Of a stretch of 64,000 bases of DNA, positions 58,301 through 64,000 are shown piece by piece. The notes under the pieces were generated by a model. The model was not told the DNA's origin, searched no databases, and was given only the letters and a program-made list of their open reading frames with translations. How positions within the stretch are numbered: position 1 is the stretch's first letter; every line of letters begins with the position of its first letter. The stretch comes from Topomyia yanbarensis (taxonomy: Eukaryota > Arthropoda > Insecta > Diptera > Culicidae): assembly GCF_030247195.1 (NCBI RefSeq), contig NC_080672.1, positions 399,235,037 through 399,299,036 of the forward strand, in the 5' to 3' direction. Position numbers and translations under genes: made by a program.

Positions 58301-59817
58301 TCGGTCGAATGATGTGCCAATTTAGTGTAAATCTAGGTGTGCAGCTGCTATCGATTGGAGTGGGAATCGGTTTCTCCATGCTGATGGCGGTGATCATCCA
58401 TGCGGCAGGTGGTGCAATGTTCTGGTTCACCGAAGCTTGGTTGATTTTTGGGATATATATGTGCCCATTCCTCATCTGTACCATACTGGGGCCTGTTTTG
58501 CTCGTTCGATTCTACAAGATCGTAAGTTGAAAATATTAGGTTTTTCTAATCAACTGAATTGAAATTCCACTTTTTTTTCTCAGGACGACATCTTACTCCA
58601 CACGCGCATACTGCTGTTCATCTTCGCTCAGCAATTGATCTACATTATTATACTTATCGTGATGACTGCCATGGCAGTCCGGTCAGCCTACGTGTTTGTC
58701 ATAGTTGTGATATTTGTCAACGTTTCTACGATCGTCAACATGATCATCCGATTCAAGAATTTCCACTGGATCTACATTCACCTGATCGGGCAGATTTTTC
58801 CCATCGCTTACTATTCTTCACTCTCCCTGACCATGTTCAGTACCTTCATCCCGATGCAGAATCGTGGTAGTGCGGAAACTAACCCGGAGATAATGATCGG
58901 TTTATCCGGTGTGTTAATTATACTACTGATAAGCACTTTTCTGACCCCTTTCATCGCCATGATGAGGAAGCCATTCATTTACTTTGGAGTGGTTGTCCTC
59001 TTTTGGATAATTTGCATCATCGTCATGGTTACGTCGGTTGGATTCCCCTACAGAGCCGAGACATCACCTCAACGATACTATGTCTTTGTGAGTTTACAGT
59101 TAATATTAGGTAAAGTGTCTCACTAAAACAACATTTCTTTTGTAGCACATCGAACGGAACTTTTACAACTACAATAACCAACTGAGGCGCTCGGATAGTC
59201 ACTTCTACATACACCCACAGGATGTTCATACCCCTGGCTATATAATGGACATCGTTCCGGAGATGCAACGGGCAACTCAACTAGGTGAAGAATGCGATCG
59301 AGAATTGTACTGTGGGATTCCGTTCTACCAGAACCAATTCCACGCTCGAAGAAACGTCGCCTGGTGGCTAACTGCGGGACGACCGAATTTGCCAACCCCG
59401 GTGGCATTCCAATTCGTCAGTGAGGAACGAATTTTACCAAACGTCACAAGGTACGACTTCACCGTGCAGGGAACGGATCATATGAGCTTCTATGTATCCC
59501 CGATTCAGCCTAATAAACTATTGGAATGGAGTTTTAGTGAGATGGTCCCTCGCAGTGGATATCCCTGGAATGGACAGGACGTTCACTTTATCAATTATGT
59601 GCATGGAATCGACGATTCGCCCTACTCATTTTGGGTTCTCATCGAGCACGAAGGGGAGAAACCGACTAACGAACCCAGCTTCCATTTGAATATTGTCGCC
59701 CAGTACATGCACCACGAGGAGTTCCGGACCGCCGAATTCAAACAATTCATAGATAACTTCCCCGATTACGCCCATGTCGTAGCGTATCCAAGCTATCTGG
59801 AAAGTCGAGTGTTTTAA
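43347..59817 (+). CDS. ERMP1: Endoplasmic reticulum metallopeptidase 1 (peptidase family M28), five coding exons
   Basis: Joining 43347-43384, 43451-44207, 57862-58521, 58584-59087 and 59146-59817 gives one frame of 876 residues, close to the family length of about 870-900. A signal-anchor helix (about 26-48) is followed by the lumenal M28 domain. Candidate zinc ligands are H170 (SSHFDS), D182 or D183 (GAGDDG), E217 with general base E216 (SPEEN), D243 (INMDVAANGG) and H319 (YLYHTAYD). A multi-helix membrane region (about 370-645) and a C-terminal lumenal domain complete the ERMP1 layout. Family members are zinc exopeptidase-like proteins of the ER membrane; the natural substrate is not known to me. 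The start ATG is chosen because exon 1 splices in frame to exon 2. An ATG-less frame upstream of exon 2 is intronic. Intron 2 spans 13.65 kb and is full of transposons. Confidence 0.93.
43451..44207 (+). CDS. ERMP1: ERMP1 coding exon 2: signal anchor and most of the M28 catalytic domain
   Basis: The acceptor is TTATCAG before 43451 and the donor GTAAGT after 44207, phase 0. It covers residues 13-265 with the N-terminal membrane helix (TISIVWSFIITAIVIGIYFL) and four of the five predicted zinc ligands. It ends FQAGPKFSFLME, just where family members continue with YYRxxxPHPF. Confidence 0.92.
45340..45545 (-). repeat. Dispersed repeat, inverted partner of 53605-53780
   Basis: The reverse complement shares GAACTTCTCC-AACAAACTA, ACTTCTAAT, TATTAATTTTGA and TTCCTGTAGAATCTAC-type blocks with the plus-strand copy. 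Both copies lie in ERMP1 intron 2 on either side of the retrotransposon, in opposite orientation. Confidence 0.65.
45614..45752. mobile_element. 139-bp MITE with CTTATTCTTGTTTACG ends
   Basis: The left end CCTTATTCTTGTTTACGACG and the right end, complement of CTTATTCTTGTTTACGGCG, pair for about 40 bp through GAATGC-AGATTCGTTCGAA. It is almost fully palindromic. No clear duplication at the edges. Confidence 0.75.
46074..46361 (-). other. Open minus-strand stretch, possible ORF1 fragment or exon
   Basis: Ninety-five codons are open between two stops and lack an ATG start. The translation is polar and Ser/Pro/Glu-rich (e.g. FASPANRKGSKTPAPLAVEY, SVPSAKNTAVSSGIPCGESD). GC content is above that of its surroundings. 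I do not recognise a domain. It could be a piece of a retrotransposon ORF1 or chance. Confidence 0.25.
47129..47140. repeat. Target-site duplication, left copy
   Basis: AAAAGAAATTAC directly precedes the 5' end of the retrotransposon and is repeated exactly at 53225-53236. Confidence 0.85.
47429..48727 (+). pseudogene. ORF1 (gag-like RNA-binding protein) of copy B, one in-frame stop
   Basis: The ATG at 47429 opens a 432-codon region ending at TAA 48725-48727, interrupted only by TAA at 47816-47818 (codon 130). Next to copy A, the region around this stop lacks 21 bp, and the deletion appears to have created the stop without changing frame. Downstream lie three zinc knuckles, CTKCKQLGHTATHC, CGKCGENHLDDSC and CPYCAESLHDISAC (about 47991-48150), then a basic segment and a C-terminal hydrophobic-amphipathic tail. 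The protein would bind the element RNA. As it stands, only the N-terminal third or a re-initiated C-terminal part could be made. Confidence 0.88.
48720..52406 (+). CDS. ORF2: endonuclease, reverse transcriptase, RNase H (1228 aa), intact
   Basis: The start ATG overlaps the ORF1 stop as ATGGCTAA. The N-terminal AP-type endonuclease (1-230) shows WNCRSI, CETWLT, GDFNSHG, LDLSLCS and GSDHLPIV. The RT (about 440-720) shows NNKVPGPDRI, SYRPIAML, QFGFRK, FLDIKGAFDSV and GLPQGSCLSP, and its catalytic box is LADD with D660 and D661, where YADD or FADD is more usual. RNase H (about 945-1070) keeps D950 (YTDGS), E983 (AAEL), D1007 (VSDS), H1053 and D1063 (WVPSH...NEKAD). A Cys/His stretch CACGDGYHDIEHIVWAC closes the protein. 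No stop or frameshift is seen, so the enzyme could still be functional. An upstream TTG extends the frame but is a less likely start. Confidence 0.92.
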   Translation: MANSSNEVTDLITVLQWNCRSIIPKIDSFKILINNLSCDAFALCETWLTSDIELNFHDFNIIRLDRDTPYGGVLLGIKKCYSFYRINLPSITGIEVVACQVTTKGKSLCIASIYIPPNTAVGHRRLQDILESLSAPRLVLGDFNSHGTAWGCLYDDNRSSLIQDLCDNFNLTILNTGEMTRIPVPPARPSSLDLSLCSTSLRLNCTWKVIPDPHGSDHLPIVVSINNGSRPLKSINISYDLTRNIDWKSYAAAISDNIESTQELPPEEEYSFLTGLILDSANQAQTKPVPGANIQKRSPNLWWDKECSDVYAEKAAAFKTFRDDGLPASYRQYATLETRMKSLMKAKKRSYWRRFVDGLTRETSMSTLWGTARRLRNRNSTNESAEYSNRWIFDFAKKVCPNSAPAQKIYRAASPHDSANETPFSMVEFSLALLSCNNKVPGPDRIKFNLLKNLPDSAKRRLLNLFNKFLEANIVPLDWRQVKVIAIQKPGKPASDHNSYRPIAMLSCIRKLFKKMILSRLDNWVEANGLLSDTQFGFRKVKGTNDCLALLSTEIQMAYASKEQMASVFLDIKGAFDSVSINILSEKLHQHGLSATLNNFLLNLLSEKHMHFSHGDLSTSRFSYMGLPQGSCLSPLLYNFYVNDIDECLDNSCTLRQLADDGVVSITGPKAVDLQGPLQNTLDNLSAWAIKLGIEFSTEKTELVVFSRKREPAQLQLLLMGQTIAQVFTVKYLGVWFDSKGTWGCHIRYLKQKCQQRINFLRTITGTWWGAHPGDLIRLYQTTILSVLEYGCFCFRSAANIHFIKLERIQYRCLRIALGCIQSTHTMSLEVLSGVLPLKNRFWELSYRLLIRCDILNPVVIENFERLVELNSQTRFMSLYFDYMAQNINPSSYNPNRVHFINTSESTVFFDTSMKDEIIGIPDHIRPQVVPNIFYNKFREVDCSKMFYTDGSNLEGSTGFGIFNQKFTASYKLSDPASVYAAELAAIQYTLGVIETLPAGHYFIVSDSLSSIDAIHSMKHGKHSSYFLGKIRELLSALSDNSFQITLVWVPSHCSIPGNEKADSLAKVGALEGDVYERPICFSEFFSITHQRTLESWQTSWSSGELGRWLHSIIPKVSTKPWFKGMDVGRDFIRVMSRLMANHYTLDAHLRRIGLVDSGICACGDGYHDIEHIVWACTEYSSARSRLMDTLRARGRPTNVPVRDVLASRDVLYMSLIYTFVKTINIQV
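53225..53236. repeat. Target-site duplication, right copy
   Basis: AAAAGAAATTAC follows the A-rich tail. The poly-A makes the left border of this copy ambiguous by a few bases. Confidence 0.85.
53237..53959. other. ERMP1 intron sequence with a dispersed repeat
   Basis: 53605-53780 is the plus-strand partner of the inverted repeat at 45340-45545. The rest is AT-rich without recognised content. Confidence 0.5.
53960..54905 (-). pseudogene. Gag-like ORF1 remnant of a Jockey-type element (minus strand)
   Basis: From 54905 downwards the minus strand reads NLFPGLRNGVRVVRMHLTKP, IPSYLIIECK, stop, and SQRTLVSYPGQIP. It then continues in an open frame from 54742 with an intact zinc knuckle CQFCDQPLHHGKSC (CX2CX4HX4C) and a Ser/Thr/Lys-rich tail to 54350. 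Further weak similarity to a tail region runs to about 54000. The same ORF1 type occurs at 19612-20245, with matching RVVRM and knuckle blocks. One internal stop and later disruptions mark it as dead. It lies antisense in ERMP1 intron 2. Confidence 0.6.
54935..55075 (+). repeat. Diverged copy of the repeat at 4316-4460
   Basis: Shares TTTCTCATAAAAGAAAGGT, GAGACCTGGAAGGCC-AGT, ACCAATCGGCTCAGCTCAAC and AAATTGGG with the 4.3-kb copy. Confidence 0.5.
55560..56285. repeat. Degenerate minisatellite, ~60-90 bp unit
   Basis: Successive units contain ACTAAAATATCACGATAA, CATGAACAGAAATTACGA, AATCGTCACT-AG-TCCTGAAATC, CATGAACAT and CAC-TACTCGTG in the same order, with point changes and deletions. At least six units can be traced between 55700 and 56285. 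It lies in ERMP1 intron 2. Confidence 0.65.
56290..56985 (-). repeat. Dispersed repeat, minus-strand partner of 3061-3845
   Basis: The reverse complement starts CAGGCCCGTGCGCAAGGG at 56985 and runs colinearly with the first copy through AAACCAAGGAAGAAACCTC, AAATCGAGATATCGTTATC and TTTGCAGCAGACCTGAGCAG. Confidence 0.65.
56986..57861. other. ERMP1 intron 2, 3' end
   Basis: A 94-codon frame at 57388-57672 starts with TTG and shows no domain. The intron ends with the pyrimidine-rich acceptor at 57852-57861. Confidence 0.4.
57862..58521 (+). CDS. ERMP1: ERMP1 coding exon 3: end of catalytic domain and first membrane helices
   Basis: The acceptor is ACCTTTCAG and the donor GTAAGT, phase 0 both sides, residues 266-485. 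It begins YYRDHVPHPFCTAIAEEMFQ and supplies the last zinc ligand H319. Hydrophobic helices follow at about 378-391, 396-417, 428-455 and 461-482. Confidence 0.92.
58584..59087 (+). CDS. ERMP1: ERMP1 coding exon 4: membrane helices
   Basis: The acceptor is TTTTTTCTCAG and the donor GTGAGT, phase 0, residues 486-653. It is almost entirely hydrophobic, with about five further helices (e.g. LIYIIILIVMTAMAV, VFVIVVIFVNVSTIV, IMIGLSGVLIILLI, FIYFGVVVLFWIICIIVMV). Confidence 0.9.
59146..59817 (+). CDS. ERMP1: ERMP1 coding exon 5: C-terminal lumenal domain
   Basis: The acceptor is CTTTTGTAG before 59146; the exon runs to TAA at 59815-59817, residues 654-876. It starts HIERNFYNYNNQLRRSDSHF, as in the family, and contains no strong membrane segment. 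Confidence 0.9.
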   Translation, partial: HIERNFYNYNNQLRRSDSHFYIHPQDVHTPGYIMDIVPEMQRATQLGEECDRELYCGIPFYQNQFHARRNVAWWLTAGRPNLPTPVAFQFVSEERILPNVTRYDFTVQGTDHMSFYVSPIQPNKLLEWSFSEMVPRSGYPWNGQDVHFINYVHGIDDSPYSFWVLIEHEGEKPTNEPSFHLNIVAQYMHHEEFRTAEFKQFIDNFPDYAHVVAYPSYLESRVF

Positions 59818-59848
59818 GATAACGATAATGTACCGTGTTGATAGCGGC

Positions 59849-59854
59849 AATAAA
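59849..59854 (+). terminator. AATAAA polyadenylation signal of ERMP1
   Basis: First canonical hexamer after the stop codon, 31 bp downstream. It would give a very short 3' UTR. Confidence 0.6.
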
Positions 59855-59983
59855 GTGATTAACGATAAGCTGATTTCGATTTTGTTTATTTTCATCCGCG
59901 AATAATTCACACGCATATAATTTTTGCTTTTATTATTTGGAATTTAGCCTTAAGCCTAAGCCGTTTTCCATTGAAGATAGATG

Positions 59984-60482
59984 GCACTGGTGTTGTAGTT
60001 TCTGGCAGAAGCAGAGTCAAAAATAGTCGAAGCTCTTTTTTGACGGCTGAAAATGAACCTGACGCGACTCGCGGTGAATAGAATAAATATTCATTCAAAT
60101 ATCCCTTCTTATTCATTCAGTTGAATATCGTACAATATATTCATTTCACTAATTATCTAGAAAAATGTTTTCAAATGCTGGTAAAGCATATAAAACAACA
60201 ATCATCATCGCTTACATTGTGCCAGGGCCTACTTTGATGCGTTTGATTCGTTACTGCACGGTCGCTTCGTGTAATAATCGGAGACGAATGAAAATTTGCG
60301 TTGATGAATGGGCGGTTTGTTCGTTTGACGTTTTCAGCTGCGTCACTGAATATTGAAAATGAATGCGGCTGAATATGATCAATTTTCATTCAATGAATTT
60401 GAATATTTTTAACTCTGGGCAGAAGTAAGAATGAAACACGTTCAGTGACTTACTATTCTGCTAGAAAATGCAACATCAGTGC
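59984..60482. mobile_element. Short MITE (GCACTGGTGTTG ends) split by a hAT MITE
   Basis: The outer ends GCACTGGTGTTGTAG and the complement of GCACTGATGTTGCAT pair. Removing the insert 60012-60417 and one 8-bp duplication leaves about 85 bp that align with the uninterrupted relative at 61518-61611. Confidence 0.65.
60012..60417. mobile_element. hAT-type MITE with perfect 8-bp duplication
   Basis: Ends CAGAGTCAAAAATAGTC and the complement of CAGAGTTAAAAATATTC. Flanked on both sides by GGCAGAAG (60004-60011 and 60418-60425). The terminal CAG and the 8-bp duplication fit the hAT superfamily. The interior is ATTCATT-rich and has no transposase. Confidence 0.85.
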
Positions 60483-60491
60483 AATCCATGG

Positions 60492-61275
60492 CACAGTGGC
60501 TCGGCTTAGAGCAAAGTGCGGACTAAAATCGAAACTTTGTCGTATCAGTTAAAATGGGACAACTTTGGTACGCTGAATTCATTTTTGACACCAAAATACA
60601 TTAAAAATAAACATTTACTGTTCATTTACTGTTCATTAGGGTGGCTCAAAAATAGTTTTTTGTCGAAATAGCTCAAAATTTTTTTTAAAGGTAACTGTTG
60701 TGCGCTAAATTCGTTTTTAACATTATAACACGGCAAAAAAATCTCACTCATTAGGGTGGCTCAAAAATAATTATTATGGTACAATCGTTCATAAAATTCT
60801 ACTTCACTGATCAAAATATACATAACTTTGTTTTCGTCATGGTTCGAATTTTTTGTCCATGTGACTGCTGCAAACAGATTTGTTTGCGCTAGCGAGCTTT
60901 CGCGGGCGTCGTAGTTGTTATGACTTTAGAAGTTCGTACTTTCATGACAAACGACTATTTAAACAATAAATAAACAAACAAGTAGCTCATGTGTGGTAAT
61001 TTTACGAAGTAACTTAAACAAACGAAGAATTATGCTGAAGAAACCTACAACTGTTTCTCCGGAAAACTAAAAGAACCGTATAGAGTTCCTGTGAGCAAAT
61101 TATTCGAAAAACACTAGTGTTATGCCCCTCTTAAAACCGTGAGAACTTCATTTTTCATCCAAATAGCCTGAATCTCGCGGAATTGTCTCCGACATATAAG
61201 TCAACATCAAAAAAATTGATGAACATATCGCGTAACCTTCACATCTGGACTAAAGTCCGGGCTCGTCCCACTGTG
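60492..61275. mobile_element. 784-bp element with CACAGTG/CACTGTG ends and 5-bp duplication
   Basis: Starts CACAGTGG and ends CCACTGTG, with CATGG on both sides (60487-60491 and 61276-61280). Heptamer-like CACAGTG ends and a 5-bp GC-biased duplication are features of Transib transposons, but the inverted repeat is only about 8 bp exact and no transposase is present. Inside, TCATTAGGGTGGCTCAAAAAT occurs twice (60637 and 60749). Its right half is shared with 1475-1886. Confidence 0.55.
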
Positions 61276-62068
61276 CATGGCCCCGGTGTTATTCAATAAA
61301 AAAAGGCACTGCAGCAGATCTGCCGATTAATAAAATTGTGCGATATAATTTGAGTCTTCAACAGACTTATACAAAGCCTTGGATCCGGATCTTGACAAAA
61401 ATTACGTGCACTTAATCTTTTGCAATACAGCCGTATAACTGGATTTTTCTCCAACTCGTTTCTGGTCGAAATCTTTGGAGTCATGAACATTTTAAACTGT
61501 GCCTTTTGCCAGCGGATGGCACTGGTGTTGCACTTTCGAGCAAAAGTTTGAATCAATCACCGTGATTGAATCACGTTTAGCGACCTACTCTGTTGAAAAT
61601 GCGACACCAGTACCTATTCATTTCACATCGTCGGGGTTTTTCAATGAAAAATACCATTTGAAACATGAACTGTATTAAAATGTTACAGTAGTTTGCTTGC
61701 ATTATGCAGTTTGAACGTGATAAAGATAAACCGGGGTTCATGTTTGAAGCTATCATGGAACAGGTAGCCTTTAACTGCCAGAAGATCCTTGAACGAAATC
61801 AACAACCAACTACTACAACGGTATATCAGCAGAAAAAAGCAGCCCGGCTTACGAGCCAGAAATGACTTGTTCAAACCGAATCAATTAACACTTTACATAA
61901 ATCTACCAAGAAAAGATTGATTTAAGCCAGCTACACGATTATGATTATAAAATTGGAGAAATTCTGTTTTGAAATCACTTCAACTCGTGCAATTGACCTT
62001 AATTCAAATCATATTTCTCGGATGTCTTCATATTTTCAGATTCGTTAAGTACACTGTGGAGATTTATA
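61276..62068. other. Unannotated, with a small MITE
   Basis: 61518-61611 is the ~94-bp relative of the MITE at 59984-60482 (GGCACTGGTGTTGCAC...GCGACACCAGTACC). A frame without ATG at about 61770-61920 reads ARRSLNEINNQLLQRYISRK; it is protein-like but unrecognised, possibly part of the RT element that follows. Confidence 0.4.
61518..61611. mobile_element. Short MITE, uninterrupted relative of 59984-60482
   Basis: GGCACTGGTGTTGCA on the left and the complement of GGTACTGGTGTCGCA on the right. The internal ACGTTTAGCGACCTACT-TTCTG block is shared with the split copy. Confidence 0.6.
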
Positions 62069-62822
62069 GCATTCTTCCTGCTCAATCTTTTTTCATATAG
62101 TCAAAACGTTTATTTATCTGCCGCTTTTGATAAGGTAAACCACGATATGGTCGGTGTTAAGCCAAACCAAGCTAAGGGTCATAATTTATTCTCGGGGATT
62201 TTTCATGTCAAAAATGATTTTTCGATAATTTACCATTAAAAAGGAAACTTTAATGCTTACGATTACTAGTTGAGTTCTCAAAAATAAGTGGATTTCGGAG
62301 TTACTCGTTTTATACATATCGGATACGAATGCTTTTGCGGTCAAGTATCTAACAATTACACTTGTTTCTTGTTGTCGCAACACAGGTCATATTAAAATTT
62401 TAAAATAGAGAGATTTGGAAATATTTGGTGATATGTCGCAGCGATTTTTATTCGAGCCCATGGAACGAGAGATCGTAGTTGCCATTGGAGATGGCTCAAA
62501 TTTGCTTCTACGTTGGAAATACACAAAGGAAGCCACTTGGGATCGTTCAAGTTTCTACTCCTCTTCAATGTTGTTCATCGAATGCTGTAGATTACACGAG
62601 TGTTTTTCGAAGATGATCTCAAGATATCTCATCTAATTCACTTAATGACAATTACAGTCTGTACTGATGAGAGTATCACAAACCGCATGCATGTAAATCC
62701 GAAGAAGTGCTTGGTGTACATATTTTCATTAAAAAATAATATATTGATTCATGTTTTCCATGAATTGGACAGTGGACACGTCTGCTACGTGAAGGATCTG
62801 AAAGTGTATCTGGATTCTTATC
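62069..62822 (+). pseudogene. CR1/Jockey-type reverse transcriptase remnant, split by a MITE
   Basis: Before the insertion, 62069-62147 ends in VYLSAAFDKVNHDM, the RT block with the first catalytic Asp. After it, shifted frames read KGSHLGSFKFLLLFNVVHRM, then the active-site block FFEDDLKI (FFADD in relatives, here with Glu), and MHVNPKKCLVYIFSLKN followed by VCYVKDLKVYLDS up to 62822. Order and spacing match the RT palm and thumb. Frameshifts and the inserted MITE make it inactive. It could belong to the same lineage as the fragment at the window start, which carries the next downstream region, but the two are not contiguous. Confidence 0.7.
62148..62390. mobile_element. MITE with TGGTCGGTGTTAAG terminus, copy 3 (decayed)
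   Basis: The left end TGGTCGGTGTTAAGCC matches copies 1 and 2. The right end, complement of TGACCTGTGTTGCG, is a decayed TIR. At 243 bp the size fits the other copies (226 and 247 bp). It interrupts the RT remnant just after VNHDM. Confidence 0.6.
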
Positions 62823-63323
62823 TAACCCTTTCATGCCCAACTTTTTTCTAGTGCATGTAGGGTTTCAAAACTATTTTTCCATGAAAACGGTGGGGTCAAG
62901 AATCTCGAAAAACTTTTTTTCAGAAAGGTAGGTGCTCAATTTTTACCTTCCAATGCTCAGTGCAATTCTCCTAGAGTATTTACAATAGTCCAACTGCGTG
63001 AAAAACGTAGCCAAAAATAGTCTAAATTGATAAGTTTTATCAGTTTTCACTAATATTGCAACATAACGAAGTTATATGAAAAAATCATTTTCTGTCGTAA
63101 ACGTAAATGGTCCCTGGCAGCACTGCTCCATTGGAGTTCAATGAGACTAATTGCAATAACTTCAGTTCTAGAGCTGATCCTTATAACTGTTAATACTCAA
63201 ATGAAAGCCAATAGTCACATTTATTAGCCTTACTTGTTTTTGTGAGCAAATCTTGCCTCAATCAAAAGTTAAAGGTGTTTATAAACGTTGTTGTCCACAA
63301 ACAATATGGGCATGAATGGGTTA
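62823..63323 (-). mobile_element. 501-bp MITE with ACCC-TTCATGCCCA ends, copy 2
   Basis: The left end TAACCCTTTCATGCCCA and the right end, complement of TAACCCATTCATGCCCA, differ at one position. TA at both edges fits a 2-bp target duplication. It aligns in reverse with 16067-16492. Confidence 0.8.
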
Positions 63324-64000
63324 AACAACACGTCTCCTAAGCAGTTCGTCGCTGTTGTGCTATCTTATGACAAACGCCATTTTGAGGAAAACTGAGTTAG
63401 ATATGCCACAACACGTGTCTAAAAAATCTCTACAAAGTGGCGTTTTCAGAATTTTGATATTCTGCTTGGTTACTGAGATATAGCAAAAACATGATGAGAA
63501 ATTTTGAATTTTTTGCTTCAAATTACTGTTTCTGGGGATTAACTCAAGGTATCTTGATATATAAGATGTTTTATGTGTAAAACTATCTAAAGAACACAAT
63601 GGCATAATTACTTTCAAAACAAAATTACACGAATTGTGAGAAAAATGTAGTTTAAGTTTTAAACTGGAAATATAGCATATTTGGCAACACTGTAACCAAA
63701 AATAACTATTTTTGCAAGATTCTCTGACTCATTTCCTTCAAAATGCATCTCACCGATTGTTTATAGGCCAAATTAAACAAAAGATATGAATAAAAGTTTA
63801 TAATTGATGATTTTTCTCTATGGAAAATTTTCCATGCACGATTATGACACGCCATACAAATTTTGTCATCTGTGACACGTGTGAGTGCGACTTTTATTTA
63901 CATTTATAGTCAAAACTCGCAACAAAGTCAACCGATCTTCATCATATTTGAGAGATTAATAAAGAATAGATGCAAGCATCAATTGTCTTCTTTGAATTGT
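63324..64000. other. Unannotated AT-rich stretch to window end
   Basis: No gene or repeat recognised. An 85-codon minus-strand frame (63360-63617) has no domain. Confidence 0.45.

Noticed and set aside
1..64000. Endogenous viral sequences, common in Aedes genomes
   Set aside because: I saw no frame resembling flavivirus, rhabdovirus or other viral proteins. All RT-like sequence is non-LTR.

Overview
The window reads as nuclear DNA of a culicine mosquito, most likely Aedes. It is AT-rich, has one intron-split conserved gene, and the rest is nested transposon debris. The debris includes a Feilai-like tRNA-derived SINE, non-LTR retrotransposons of several lineages, Tc1/mariner fossils and many MITEs. 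The species call is inference from these element types and the gene-poor layout.

The one convincing host gene is on the plus strand at 43347-59817. It has five coding exons joined at GT/AG sites and encodes an 876-residue endoplasmic reticulum metallopeptidase 1 (ERMP1, peptidase family M28). A 38-bp first exon is followed by a catalytic-domain exon. A 13.65-kb intron comes next, then three closely spaced exons finish the catalytic domain, the membrane bundle and the C-terminal lumenal domain. The big intron carries a complete non-LTR retrotransposon (47141-53224) in the sense orientation, with a 12-bp target-site duplication and an uninterrupted 1228-residue ORF2 (endonuclease, reverse transcriptase, RNase H). 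Its ORF1 has one in-frame stop.

Two more copies of this retrotransposon family lie elsewhere: a plus-strand copy at 24409-30117, heavily mutated and carrying a hAT-type MITE in its 5' UTR, and a minus-strand fossil at about 39650-41970 that has lost its RT domain.

Layout. 1-9 kb: a non-LTR 3' end, dispersed repeats, a 1.28-kb TIR element, a SINE and an insertion with 13-bp direct repeats. 9-12.7 kb: a 9-bp tandem repeat, an LTR-like fragment and a MITE. 15.3-20.3 kb: long-period repeats, an R1-like fossil, an 810-bp hexamer array open in all six frames, and a gag-like fossil. 20.9-24.4 kb: a Tc1 fossil, a MITE and a unique-looking stretch. 24.4-30.1 kb: retrotransposon copy A. 30-38 kb: foldback, PIF/Harbinger-like and 550-bp-armed inverted repeats plus a mariner fossil. 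43.3-59.8 kb: ERMP1. 59.9-64 kb: nested hAT, possible Transib-like and TA-flanked MITEs around a broken RT.

I found no CRISPR array, no canonical rRNA or tRNA gene, no viral integration and no convincing new multi-gene system. The most interesting material is the young-looking retrotransposon in the ERMP1 intron, the nested insertions dated by target-site duplications, and the long inverted repeats that could form hairpin RNA.
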